DNA of 39,238 nucleotides from Prevotella sp. (GCA_015060485.1 SUYI01000007.1:1-39238), one strand, 5' to 3'; positions 1-7,781 are shown, counted from the first letter of the stretch. Translations and numbers: made by a program. Notes: generated by a model from the sequence alone, not told the origin.

Positions 1-2121
1 AGGTAGTTGCATTCCTTCGTGCAAGTCTTCGATAGTCTGCACGTTGGGGTCGAACTCGAAGGCTTCGATCTGTTCGCGGGGGTCGCGTCCGGGCTTCTCC
101 AGCTCACGAAGGATGTCGGTGAGGGTGGGCAGTCCGACGTCGGCGGTGACGTAGCGGCGGATGTCGATACGGTCGCGCGTTTCCTTATGATGGATGAGGT
201 CGGCAACGGAGCAGTTCTGGTCTTTGGCCATCTGTTCGACGACATGGTAGCTCTCGGGATGGACGGCGCTGTTGTCGAGGGGGTTCTCGGCATCGGGGAT
301 GCGCAGGAAACCGGCGCACTGCTGGTAGGCGGCAGGTCCGAGCCGCGGCACTTTCTTCAGCTGGGCGCGGCTGGTGAAGGCCCCATTCTGGCGCCGGTAG
401 TCGACGATGTTCTGAGCCAGCACGGGACCCAGTCCGCTGACATAGGTGAGCAGGTGCTGGGAGGCGGTGTTGAGGTTGACGCCGACGAGGTTGACGCAGC
501 TCTCGACGGTCTGGTCGAGGGAGTGCTTGAGCAGTGTCTGGTCGACGTCGTGCTGATACTGTCCGACGCCGATGCTCTTGGGGTCGATCTTGACGAGTTC
601 TGCCAGGGGGTCCATGAGCCGGCGCCCGATGCTGACGGCTCCGCGGACGGTAACATCCTCGTCGGGAAATTCGTCGCGCGCCACCTTGGAGGCGCTGTAG
701 ACGGAGGCGCCGTCCTCGCTGACGACGAAGACGGAGGGTAGGGAGATAGGGGTGTCAGTGGCGGGGGACCACGGGGCGGCAGAACCGCCCCGCACAGTGG
801 CGGCGGAAGGAGCGGCGGCTCCACCGGTGAAGGTGGACAGGCAGTCGGTGATGAAATCCTTGGTTTCGCGGCTGGCGGTGCCGTTGCCGATGGCGATGGC
901 CTCGATGTGGTAGTCGCTGATCATCTGCAGGACGTGCATGGTGGCCTGCATGCGGTGGTTGACGGGCGGATGGGGGAAGATGGCCTCGTGGTGGAGCAGG
1001 TTGCCCTGTGCGTCGAGGCAGACGACCTTACAGCCCGTGCGGAAACCGGGATCGACACCCATGACGCGCTTCTGACCGAGCGGTGCCGAGAGCAGCAGCT
1101 GGCGCAGGTTCTGGGCGAAGACGTTGATGGCCTCCTCGTCGGCACGTTGCTTGCTGAGGTTCATGAACTCGGTCTCGATGGAGGGCAGCAGCAGCCGCTT
1201 GTAGCCGTCCTCGACGGCCTCGGCGACCAAGCGCCGGCAGGCGGCGCTCGGGGCGGCAGAACCGCCCCGCACAGTGGGGGCAGAGGAGCCACGCACAGTG
1301 GGGGCAGAAGCGGGGGCGCCTGGGGTGAGCCAGCTGCGCTGGAGGCGGCGGAGGGTCTCGTCGTCGTCGATGGTGAGGCGCAAGCGCAGGATGTCCTCGC
1401 TCTCGCCACGGCGCATGGCCAGCAGGCGGTGGGAGGAGCAGCGCCGGAGGGGTTCCTCCCAGTCGAAGTAGTCGCTGTATTTCTGGGCTTCGTCGGTGTC
1501 TTTCTTGGCCTTGACGACGCGTGAGGCGATGAAGGCCTCGCGACGGAAGGCGGCACGGACCATGTTGCGCGAGCGCTCGTCCTCGCTGACCTGTTCGGCG
1601 ATGATGTCCTGGGCGCCGCGGATGGCGTCGGCGACGGTGGCAGGGCCCGGGGCGGCAGAACCGCCCCGCACAGTGGGGGCTACGAACCGGGCGGCGGCAC
1701 GCTCGGGGGCGGGCTCGCGCTGGAGCAGCAGGAGCTGGGCGAGGGGCTCGAGGCCCTGTTCGCGGGCCACCTGGGCTCGTGTGCGGCGCTTGGGTTTATA
1801 GGGTAGGTAGATGTCCTCGAGGGTGGTTTGTTCCCAGCAGTCGTCGATGCGTTTCTGCAGTTCGGGTGTCATCTTCTGCTGTTCGGTGATGGTCTTGACG
1901 ATGGTGTCCTTGCGACGGGCAATTTCCTGGAGTCGCCCGGCGCGGTCGCTGATGGCTGTGATCTGCAGCTCGTCGAGTCCGCCGGTGCGTTCCTTACGAT
2001 AGCGCGAGATGAACGGGATGGTGCACCCCTCGTCCAGGAGCTTGAGGGTGTTTTCGACGCCGTGTTCGGGCAGGTGGAGCTCGGAAGAGATGAGCTGGGT
2101 GAATATCTTGATGTGTTCCAT
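1..2121 (-). CDS. tex: Tex-family RNA-binding transcription accessory protein, C-terminus cut by window edge
   Basis: Tex binds nucleic acid and acts in transcription. The frame is open from an ATG at 2121 to base 1, 707 codons with no stop, so only the C-terminal S1 domain is missing. Visible parts are a helical N-terminus (MEHIKIFTQLISSEL), a YqgF/RuvX-like domain from about residue 350 (GVDPGFRTGCKVV), the conserved block SIGRRLMDPLAELVKIDPKS and a helix-hairpin-helix region near residue 560 (SGLGPVLAQNIVDY). The frame ends as the S1 linker begins. A typical Tex is about 710 residues; this one would reach roughly 785. The excess is explained by three alanine/proline/glycine-rich inserts at residues about 148-158, 273-291 and 440-450, each encoded by a palindromic repeat. 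A promoter lies directly upstream, back to back with that of fmt. Identification is secure; the inserts are the odd feature. Confidence 0.95.
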   Translation of the reverse strand, partial: MEHIKIFTQLISSELHLPEHGVENTLKLLDEGCTIPFISRYRKERTGGLDELQITAISDRAGRLQEIARRKDTIVKTITEQQKMTPELQKRIDDCWEQTTLEDIYLPYKPKRRTRAQVAREQGLEPLAQLLLLQREPAPERAAARFVAPTVRGGSAAPGPATVADAIRGAQDIIAEQVSEDERSRNMVRAAFRREAFIASRVVKAKKDTDEAQKYSDYFDWEEPLRRCSSHRLLAMRRGESEDILRLRLTIDDDETLRRLQRSWLTPGAPASAPTVRGSSAPTVRGGSAAPSAACRRLVAEAVEDGYKRLLLPSIETEFMNLSKQRADEEAINVFAQNLRQLLLSAPLGQKRVMGVDPGFRTGCKVVCLDAQGNLLHHEAIFPHPPVNHRMQATMHVLQMISDYHIEAIAIGNGTASRETKDFITDCLSTFTGGAAAPSAATVRGGSAAPWSPATDTPISLPSVFVVSEDGASVYSASKVARDEFPDEDVTVRGAVSIGRRLMDPLAELVKIDPKSIGVGQYQHDVDQTLLKHSLDQTVESCVNLVGVNLNTASQHLLTYVSGLGPVLAQNIVDYRRQNGAFTSRAQLKKVPRLGPAAYQQCAGFLRIPDAENPLDNSAVHPESYHVVEQMAKDQNCSVADLIHHKETRDRIDIRRYVTADVGLPTLTDILRELEKPGRDPREQIEAFEFDPNVQTIEDLHEGMQLP
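773..804 (-). repeat. Palindromic coding insert, tex copy 3
   Basis: This 32-bp element contains GGCGGCAGAACCGCC on the plus strand, forming a 7-bp GC stem with a CAGAA loop, followed by GCACAGTGG. In tex it encodes TVRGGSAAP at about residues 440-450, inside the YqgF-like part and just before the conserved VFVVSEDGASVYSASK block. The neighbouring residues are also Ala/Pro/Gly-rich, so the local insertion may exceed the core element. Confidence 0.85.
1250..1281 (-). repeat. Palindromic coding insert, tex copy 2
   Basis: This is a full copy of the element, identical over 32 bases to the copy at 1649-1680. It encodes APTVRGGSAAP in tex, in the same frame as the other two full tex copies. It sits between the segment ending in LQRSWL and the conserved VAEAVEDGYKRLL helix, where homologues have a short linker. 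Confidence 0.88.
1290..1305 (-). repeat. Half copy of the palindromic coding insert
   Basis: A 16-bp piece (CACGCACAGTGGGGGC on plus) repeats the non-hairpin arm of the element next to the full copy at 1250-1281. It encodes a second APTVRG in tandem. This could be a partial duplication or a decayed copy. Confidence 0.7.
1649..1680 (-). repeat. Palindromic coding insert, tex copy 1
   Basis: This full 32-bp copy has the stem GGGGCGG/CCGCCCC around the loop CAGAA, followed by GCACAGTGGGGGC. In tex it encodes APTVRGGSAAP at about residues 148-158, between AARFV and VADAIRGAQDII. These two blocks are close together in the Tex proteins I know. Confidence 0.88.
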
Positions 2122-2147
2122 TGTCTGTTTTTGGGTTTATCTGCCTG

Positions 2148-2179
2148 CAAAATTAAGCATTTTTTTTGGAACGAGCAAA
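2148..2179 (-). promoter_or_regulatory. Bacteroidetes-type promoter for tex
   Basis: Read on the minus strand, TTTG (2179-2176) is followed after 20 nt by TAATTTTG (2155-2148). This matches the Bacteroidetes TTTG/TAnnTTTG promoter form. Its -33 box lies only 16 bp from that of the divergent fmt promoter. Confidence 0.75.
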
Positions 2180-2195
2180 TAAACACGGGGCGGAG

Positions 2196-2227
2196 TTTGG
2201 TCAAGCCGTTTTTTATTTGTAATTTTG
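2196..2227 (+). promoter_or_regulatory. Bacteroidetes-type promoter for fmt
   Basis: TTTG at 2196-2199 is followed after 20 nt by TAATTTTG at 2220-2227. An in-frame TTG at 2225 falls inside the -7 box, so translation must begin downstream, which supports the ATG at 2255. Confidence 0.75.
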
Positions 2228-2254
2228 CATCAGAAAACGAAAAGCAAGAAAGGC

Positions 2255-3265
2255 ATGAAGAAAAGTGACTTGAGAATCGTGTTTATGGGTACGCCGGAGT
2301 TTGCCGTGGAGACGCTGCGGGCACTGGTGGAGAACGGGTATGACGTGGTGGCCGTGGTGACACAGCCCGACAAACCCGTGGGGCGGCACGGCAGTGTGCT
2401 GCAACCCTCGCAGGTGAAGCAGTATGCGCTGGAGAAGGGACTGCCCGTGTTGCAACCCGAAAAGATGAAGGATCCGGCGTTCGTGGAACAGCTGCGGTCG
2501 TACGACGCCAACCTGCAGGTGGTGGTGGCGTTCAGGATGTTGCCCGAGGTGGTGTGGGCCATGCCGGCATACGGCACCTTCAACGTGCATGCGGCGCTGT
2601 TGCCCCAGTATCGCGGTGCGGCCCCCATCAACTGGGCCGTCATCAACGGCGAGACGGAGACAGGTGTGACGACGTTCTTCCTGGACCACGACATCGACAC
2701 GGGGCGTATCATCGCGAAGAAGACGTTCCCGATTCCCGACGACGCCGACGTGGAATATGTGTATGAGGGGCTGATGCGGCTGGGCGCGGAGTTGTGTCTG
2801 GAGACGCTGGAGGCGATTGTCGCAGCGGACGGTCACCCGGAAACGGTGGCGCAAGAGGATGATTGTGGCGGCAGAACCGCCACACACAGTGGCCCTGATG
2901 CCACCCAGCTGAAGCCTGCGCCGAAGATTTTCAAGGAGACGTGTGAGATAGACTGGACCAAGCCGGCGAAGCGTGTGTACGACTTCGTGCGCGGGCTGAG
3001 TCCTGTGCCGGGCGCGTGGACTACGCTGGTGGCTCCGGACGGCAAGGAGACGGTGCTGAAGATCTACAAGACGAGGAAGGTGAATGGTGAAGGGCTTGCG
3101 GTGAATGGTACGGGGCGGCTGACGGTGAAGGACAAGCGGCTGTTGGTGGCTTGTGGCGACGCGTGTCTGGAACTGGTGGAGCTGCAGCTGGCCGGCAAGA
3201 AACGCATGTCGGCACGCGACTTCCTGAACGGCATGAAGGCTCTGGAGACGTACCGGGTAAAATAA
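2255..3265 (+). CDS. fmt: Methionyl-tRNA formyltransferase with an in-frame repeat insert
   Basis: The enzyme formylates initiator Met-tRNA with 10-formyl-tetrahydrofolate. The 336-residue product starts at the ATG after AAGAAAGGC; an in-frame TTG at 2225 overlaps the promoter. Seen in order: the N-terminal motif FMGTPEFAVETL, the catalytic region NVHAALLPQYRGAAPINWAV (about 109-128), the TGVTTFFLDHDIDTG block, the linker motif KPAPKI and a C-terminal tRNA-binding domain. Residues about 204-214 (CGGRTATHSGP) come from a palindromic repeat inserted between the catalytic domain and KPAPKI. The insert keeps the frame and leaves the recognisable catalytic motifs intact. The gene precedes a small ORF and rpe on the same strand. 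Confidence 0.96.
   Translation: MKKSDLRIVFMGTPEFAVETLRALVENGYDVVAVVTQPDKPVGRHGSVLQPSQVKQYALEKGLPVLQPEKMKDPAFVEQLRSYDANLQVVVAFRMLPEVVWAMPAYGTFNVHAALLPQYRGAAPINWAVINGETETGVTTFFLDHDIDTGRIIAKKTFPIPDDADVEYVYEGLMRLGAELCLETLEAIVAADGHPETVAQEDDCGGRTATHSGPDATQLKPAPKIFKETCEIDWTKPAKRVYDFVRGLSPVPGAWTTLVAPDGKETVLKIYKTRKVNGEGLAVNGTGRLTVKDKRLLVACGDACLELVELQLAGKKRMSARDFLNGMKALETYRVK
2865..2894 (+). repeat. Palindromic coding insert in fmt, opposite orientation to the tex copies
   Basis: It contains the same core GGCGGCAGAACCGCC as the tex copies, but the stem is GTGGCGG/CCGCCAC instead of GGGGCGG/CCGCCCC. One base pair has changed on both sides, so pairing is kept. It reads GGRTATHSG in fmt, so relative to the gene it is transcribed from the other strand of the element than in tex. 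It matches the tex copies at about 25 of 29 aligned bases. Confidence 0.85.
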
Positions 3266-3349
3266 TTGCAAAAAATTTTGTGGTTTCAAATAATAAATGA
3301 GCGACTGCTGCGTTATATTAATGAATAATAACTTAAAAATGATTTGCCT

Positions 3350-3487
3350 ATGCAGCATTTTACTCAAGAAGACTTACAGCCACACCCCGCCACCATACTG
3401 TTTCTGAAGCAGTTTGCGCGTATGTGTAATTCTAAAAAACAAGAGAATAATGGCTACAATGGTTTCTCCGTCGTTGCTTGCAGCTGA
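3350..3487 (+). CDS. Possible small protein overlapping the rpe start
   Basis: A 45-codon frame starts MQHFTQEDLQPHPATIL and has an FLKQFARMC segment. It starts after an AT-rich leader (AATAACTTAAAAATG nearby) and runs 38 bases into rpe in another frame. The pattern (FT-x-EDLQP, then a hydrophobic and basic helix ending FAR) resembles very short Bacteroidales hypothetical proteins that I recall, but I cannot verify this. It could be a real microprotein, a leader peptide coupling translation to rpe, or chance. Confidence 0.4.
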   Translation: MQHFTQEDLQPHPATILFLKQFARMCNSKKQENNGYNGFSVVACS

Positions 3488-4100
3488 TTTTCTGCATCTG
3501 GACAGCGAACTGGAAATGATTAACCGCAGTGAGGCCGACTGGCTTCATCTGGATGTGATGGATGGTGTCTTCGTACCCAACATTTCTTTCGGATTCCCCG
3601 TGCTGGAGGCTGTGGCGCGGAAGTGCACGAAACCTCTGGATGTTCACTACATGATAGTTCACCCCGAGCAGTACATCGAGCGGACGCGCAAGCTGGGGGC
3701 AATGATGATGAATGTGCACGTGGAGGCCTGTAGGCATCTGCACCGCACCGTGCAGGAGATTCACCAGGCCGGCATGAAGGCCGGTGTGACGCTGAATCCC
3801 GCGTCGCCCGTGTCGCTGCTGGAGGATATCATCGGCGACGTGGACATGGTGCTGCTGATGAGTGTGAATCCGGGCTTCGGCGGACAGAAGTTCATCGAGA
3901 ATACCATCCAGAAGGTGCTACGGCTACGGAAGATGATTGACGACAGCGGCTCGAATGCCCTGATAGAGATTGACGGCGGCGTGCAGAACGAGACGGCTCC
4001 GCGACTGGTGAAGGCCGGTGCCGATGTGCTGGTGGCAGGCAGCTATGTCTTCGGAAGCAAGAACCCCGAAGAGACTATTCACGAACTGCGTAGCCTTTGA
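3450..4100 (+). CDS. rpe: Ribulose-phosphate 3-epimerase
   Basis: The enzyme interconverts ribulose-5-phosphate and xylulose-5-phosphate in the pentose phosphate pathway. At 216 residues it has the usual length for this TIM-barrel family. Seen in order: VSPSLLAADF at the N-terminus, the metal/catalytic segment LHLDVMDGVFVPN, HYMIVHPEQYI, MSVNPGFGGQKFI and the phosphate-binding end IDGGVQ. The ATG at 3450 (MATMVSPSLL) is preferred; a second in-frame ATG at 3459 is possible, and an upstream TTG at 3414 adds residues not expected in the family. It lies downstream of fmt on the same strand and overlaps the end of a possible small ORF. Confidence 0.96.
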   Translation: MATMVSPSLLAADFLHLDSELEMINRSEADWLHLDVMDGVFVPNISFGFPVLEAVARKCTKPLDVHYMIVHPEQYIERTRKLGAMMMNVHVEACRHLHRTVQEIHQAGMKAGVTLNPASPVSLLEDIIGDVDMVLLMSVNPGFGGQKFIENTIQKVLRLRKMIDDSGSNALIEIDGGVQNETAPRLVKAGADVLVAGSYVFGSKNPEETIHELRSL

Positions 4101-4129
4101 CTAGTTTTTCCGGGATATCGCAGGCCATT

Positions 4130-4729
4130 CTATAGCTCCAAACACAGCTGGATTTCGTGTTGCTTGGCCATGCGGCGCAGGTTGATGAGTGCGTAGCGCA
4201 TGCGGCCCAGTGAGGTGTTGATGCTGACGCCTGTGACCTCGGCAATTTCCTTGAACGACAATTCCTGATAGAAGCGCATGTAGACTACCTCGCGCTGTGG
4301 GGTAGGGAGCTGGTCCATCATGTGACGCACGTCGTGAAGCACCTGAGCATTCACAAACTCGTTCTCGCGGTTGATGTCCATGACGGCTTCGCTCTTCAGC
4401 TTGCTTAAGTCGTTGCCGGGCGTGGCCTCGATGATATGCTCGCTCTTCTGCAGACGGAAGGCGTCCATGATGACGTTGTGAGCAATGCGGTAGAGCCAGA
4501 ACGAGAACTTGCCGATAACGTTGTACTTGCCTTCCTGGAGATTGGTAATGACCTTGACAAAGGTCTCCTGGAACACGTCATTAGCCAGCTCGGGGTCGTG
4601 GACCACGAACAAGATGTAATCGTAGAGCTTTTTTTGATTGCGTGTTAATAACTCATCAAATGCCCCATTGTCTCCTCCTACATACTGCAAGGCCAACGTT
4701 TCGTCGGTCATGCTTTTGTAATTCTTCAT
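4130..4729 (-). CDS. RNA polymerase ECF-type sigma factor
   Basis: This 199-residue sigma-70 family protein of group IV (ECF) directs RNA polymerase to specific promoters. Region 2 is visible at about 25-95 (FDELLTRNQKKLYDYI, then DVFQETFVKVI and FSFWLYRIAHNVIMDAFR). Region 4 is at about 135-190, with PTPQREVVYMRFYQELSFKEI and the helix-turn-helix segment VTGVSINTSLGRMRYALINL. No anti-sigma factor gene is adjacent, so the regulon and control cannot be read from context. A second start is possible at residue 7 (MTDETLAL). It has its own promoter, back to back with that of the kinase/nucleotidyltransferase gene. Confidence 0.93.
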   Translation of the reverse strand: MKNYKSMTDETLALQYVGGDNGAFDELLTRNQKKLYDYILFVVHDPELANDVFQETFVKVITNLQEGKYNVIGKFSFWLYRIAHNVIMDAFRLQKSEHIIEATPGNDLSKLKSEAVMDINRENEFVNAQVLHDVRHMMDQLPTPQREVVYMRFYQELSFKEIAEVTGVSINTSLGRMRYALINLRRMAKQHEIQLCLEL

Positions 4730-4817
4730 ATTCCTTCAGTTTTTATGAAGTAGAGTTCCGTCGATAGGCAGCAGATTTTTGATGTTTAATTATTAACTTT
4801 TGTTATTATTTCGCTTG

Positions 4818-4849
4818 CAAAAGTATATATTTTTATCAAAACGACCAAA
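4818..4849 (-). promoter_or_regulatory. Bacteroidetes-type promoter for the ECF sigma gene
   Basis: On the minus strand TTTG (4849-4846), a 20-nt spacer and TACTTTTG (4825-4818) match the consensus. The leader to the ATG is about 85 nt. Its -33 box is 15 bp from the -33 box of the opposite promoter. Confidence 0.75.
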
Positions 4850-4864
4850 TAAATCGACTTTTTT

Positions 4865-4895
4865 TTTGCATTTTGGGCGTTTATTTGTACCTTTG
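4865..4895 (+). promoter_or_regulatory. Bacteroidetes-type promoter for the kinase/nucleotidyltransferase gene
   Basis: TTTG at 4865-4868, a 19-nt spacer and TACCTTTG at 4888-4895 are followed by the ATG at 4927 after a leader of about 30 nt. Confidence 0.78.
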
Positions 4896-4926
4896 TGCAT
4901 AAATCAAGTATATAAAAAGACAAAAA

Positions 4927-6861
4927 ATGCTAAAACTATTTGTTCCGGGCCGTTTGTGCCTTTTTGGTGAACATACCGACTGGGCAGGTCACTATCGTAC
5001 GATGAATGCTGACATTCTGCCGGGTTCCTCGATAGTGACGGGTATTGAACAGGGCATCTATGCCGAGGTGGAGAAATCGACCATCTTCGAGTTGCAAAGC
5101 AATGCCCCCGTGTTGAATGACGTGTGGAACGACTTCTCGTGCCGGATGAACGAGCAGGAGCTGAAGCGCGTGGCCAAGTCGGGCTCGTTCTTCTGCTATT
5201 GTGCCGGTGTGGCCAGCTATATGTTGGAATGGTACAAGGTTGGCGGAGTGCGTATCCGTATTACCGATATGACGCTGCCGATGAAGAGTGGCCTGTCGTC
5301 GAGTGCTGCCATCTGTGTGCTCGTAGCGCGCGCGTTCAATATATTATATCATCTAAACCTGAACACGCTGGGCGAAATGAATATTGCCTATCTGGGCGAG
5401 TTACGCACGTCGAGCCGTTGTGGACGTCTGGATCAGGCCTGTGCCTTTGGTGTGAAGCCAAACTTGATGACCTTCGACGGCGACGAGATTGAGGTGAAGC
5501 CCCTGAACGTGAAGAAGACGCTGTACTGGGTGTTTGCAGATCTGTGTGCCGAGAAGGATACGATTAAGATTCTGTCGGACCTGAACAAGGCATACCCCTT
5601 TGCATCGACGGAAGGTGAACAGAACCTGCACAAGGCGTTGGGTGAGTGGAACCACGACATAGTGAACAAAGCCATCAAATGTATGGCGACGGGTGATGCC
5701 GAGGGCTTGGGACAGCTGATGACACATGCCGAGGAGATGTTCGACCAGTATATTGCCCCGATGTCGCCGGCCCTGTGGGCTCCGAAGTTGCACGAGGTGC
5801 TGCACGACCCCAACATCCAGCCGATGGTATGGGGCGGCAAGGGCGTCGGTTCGCACGGTGACGGTTCGGTGCAGTTCCTGGCCCGTTCCGCCGAGGACCA
5901 GCAGCGGCTGATGGACTACCTGAATGCGAAGGGTCTGAAAGCCTATTCGCTGACGTTGCATCCGGTGCATACGGTGCGTAAGGCCATCATCCCTGTGGCG
6001 GGTTTCGGCACGAGGCTTTATCCTGCCACCCGTTCGCTGAAGAAGGACTTCTTCCCGATACCCTGTTCCGACGGCATGGTGCGCCCCGTCATCCTCATCC
6101 TCCTGGAGGAGCTGGTGAAGAGTGGTGTGGAGGAGATTTGTCTGGTCCTGGGTTCCGAGGAGGAACGCATTCAGTATACGGACTTTTTCGAACGTCAATT
6201 GAGTGAGGAACACTTGAGAAAACTGAACAAAGAAGCCCAGGAATACGAGAATCGCATTCTGGACATTGGCAAGCGCCTTCGCTATGTGTATCAGCACGAG
6301 AAGCGCGGTTTCGGACATGCCGTATTCCAGGCGGCGGAGTTTGCCAACAACGAGCCGGTGTTGCTGTTGTTGGGCGACACGCTGTATCGCAGTCAGACAA
6401 ACAAGCCCTGTGCCCTGCAGCTGATAGAACAGTATGAGCGCTACAATCAGCTGATGGTGAGCATCCATCCCATACCGCTGGCGGAAGTGAGCCACTATGG
6501 TATTCTGACCGGTGTGTGGGAAGACAAGGAGAACATGCACCTGAATGTGTCGGTGATGAACGAGAAGCCCAAGGCGTCGTATGCCGAGGATTTTCTGGGT
6601 GTTCGCAACAAGGATGGCGAGAAGGAATACTATTCAGTGTTCGGACAATACATTCTGACGCCGGAGGTTTTTGCGCAGCTTGAGGAGGATATCCAGAAGG
6701 CTGACGAGGAGGGCGACAGAACGCGTGAGATAGAACTGACTGCCGCCCTTGAGGCTGTTCGCCAGAAGAGCGGCATGATGGGTATCAGGTTGAAGGGTAC
6801 CATGTATGACATGGGTAATCCGACGGCCCTGCGCAACTGTGTGCGCCACTTCTCGAAATAA
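4927..6861 (+). CDS. Bifunctional GHMP-family sugar kinase / sugar-1-phosphate nucleotidyltransferase
   Basis: The 644-residue protein joins two enzymes. The N-terminal part (about 1-345) is a GHMP kinase of galactokinase or glucuronokinase type: motif 1 GRLCLFGEHTDWAG (8-21), motif 2 LPMKSGLSSSAAICV (117-131), motif 3 GGKGVGSHGDGS (about 303-314). The C-terminal part starts at about 350 with KAIIPVAGFGTRLYPATRSL, the GalU-like nucleotide-binding loop, and carries LLLLGDTLY. The inferred reaction pair is sugar to sugar-1-phosphate (ATP), then to a nucleotide sugar (probably UTP), all in the cytoplasm. The Bacteroides fucose enzyme Fkp has the same two activities in the opposite order. The sugar cannot be told from sequence. 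It has its own promoter and converges on rfbA with 2 bp between the stops. Confidence 0.85.
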   Translation: MLKLFVPGRLCLFGEHTDWAGHYRTMNADILPGSSIVTGIEQGIYAEVEKSTIFELQSNAPVLNDVWNDFSCRMNEQELKRVAKSGSFFCYCAGVASYMLEWYKVGGVRIRITDMTLPMKSGLSSSAAICVLVARAFNILYHLNLNTLGEMNIAYLGELRTSSRCGRLDQACAFGVKPNLMTFDGDEIEVKPLNVKKTLYWVFADLCAEKDTIKILSDLNKAYPFASTEGEQNLHKALGEWNHDIVNKAIKCMATGDAEGLGQLMTHAEEMFDQYIAPMSPALWAPKLHEVLHDPNIQPMVWGGKGVGSHGDGSVQFLARSAEDQQRLMDYLNAKGLKAYSLTLHPVHTVRKAIIPVAGFGTRLYPATRSLKKDFFPIPCSDGMVRPVILILLEELVKSGVEEICLVLGSEEERIQYTDFFERQLSEEHLRKLNKEAQEYENRILDIGKRLRYVYQHEKRGFGHAVFQAAEFANNEPVLLLLGDTLYRSQTNKPCALQLIEQYERYNQLMVSIHPIPLAEVSHYGILTGVWEDKENMHLNVSVMNEKPKASYAEDFLGVRNKDGEKEYYSVFGQYILTPEVFAQLEEDIQKADEEGDRTREIELTAALEAVRQKSGMMGIRLKGTMYDMGNPTALRNCVRHFSK

Positions 6862-6863
6862 AC

Positions 6864-7748
6864 TTATCGGACGTATTCCTCAGCGCGACGCATGAGATAC
6901 TGGCCGTAGTCATTCTTTATCATTGGCTCGGCCAGTTTTTTCAACTGTTCTTTGCTGATCCAGCCGCGCTTGTAGGCAATCTCCTCAAGACAAGCCACCT
7001 TCAAGCCCTGGCGCTTCTCGATGACTTCGATGAATGTGGAAGCCTCGGAGAGCGAGTCGTGGGTGCCGGTGTCGAGCCACGCAAAACCGCGCTGCAAGGT
7101 CTGTACCAGCAGGTTCTTGTCCTCGAGATAACGCTGATTGACGGTGGTGATTTCCAGTTCGCCACGTGCCGAGGGCTTGATGTTCTTGGCAATCTCGACG
7201 ACGCTGTTCGGATAGAAATAGAGTCCCACGACGGCGTAGTTGGACTTGGGCTTGGCGGGTTTCTCCTCGATGCTCAGGCAGTTGCCGTTGGCGTCGAACT
7301 CTGCCACACCATAGCGTTCGGGGTCGTTGACGTAGTAGCCGAACACGGTAGCCTGTCCGTTCTTCTCGGCACTCTCGACGGCTTGCTTCAGCATGCCCGT
7401 GAAACCGCTGCCGTAGAAGATGTTGTCGCCCAAGACGAGGCAGGCGCAGTCGTTGCCAATGAACTGCTCGCCAATGATGAAGGCCTGAGCCAGTCCGTCG
7501 GGTGAGGGCTGTTCGGCATATTCGAACCGTACGCCCAACTCGGAACCGTCGCCCAAAAGACGCTTGAAGCCTGGCAGGTCGTAGGGGGTGGAGATGATGA
7601 GAATCTCGCGGATGCCAGCCAGCATCAGTGTGGAGATGGGATAGTAAATCATAGGCTTGTCGAAGATGGGAATCAGCTGCTTCGATACTCCTTTTGTAAT
7701 CGGGTAGAGACGTGTGCCGCTACCGCCTGCTAATACAATTCCTTTCAT
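6864..7748 (-). CDS. rfbA: Glucose-1-phosphate thymidylyltransferase
   Basis: RmlA/RfbA makes dTDP-glucose from dTTP and glucose-1-phosphate, the first step towards dTDP-rhamnose for surface polysaccharide. The 294 residues match the family length. Key segments are [20 protein letters not shown] at the N-terminus, [28 protein letters not shown] with the metal-binding Asp, [20 protein letters not shown] and [14 protein letters not shown]. No other rml genes are adjacent, so it is a stand-alone member of the pathway here. A -7 box is visible upstream. Confidence 0.95.
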   Translation of the reverse strand: MKGIVLAGGSGTRLYPITKGVSKQLIPIFDKPMIYYPISTLMLAGIREILIISTPYDLPGFKRLLGDGSELGVRFEYAEQPSPDGLAQAFIIGEQFIGNDCACLVLGDNIFYGSGFTGMLKQAVESAEKNGQATVFGYYVNDPERYGVAEFDANGNCLSIEEKPAKPKSNYAVVGLYFYPNSVVEIAKNIKPSARGELEITTVNQRYLEDKNLLVQTLQRGFAWLDTGTHDSLSEASTFIEVIEKRQGLKVACLEEIAYKRGWISKEQLKKLAEPMIKNDYGQYLMRRAEEYVR

Positions 7749-7781
7749 ACTTGATCTGTTCTAATTGTTACTATTTGCAGG

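Noticed and set aside
7..741. 244-codon open frame on plus in the first 750 bases
   Set aside because: It is antisense to the partial tex gene, whose minus-strand frame carries clear YqgF and helix-hairpin-helix motifs.
2213..3367. 384-codon open frame on minus across fmt
   Set aside because: His/Arg-rich translation typical of an antisense shadow; fmt is certain on plus.
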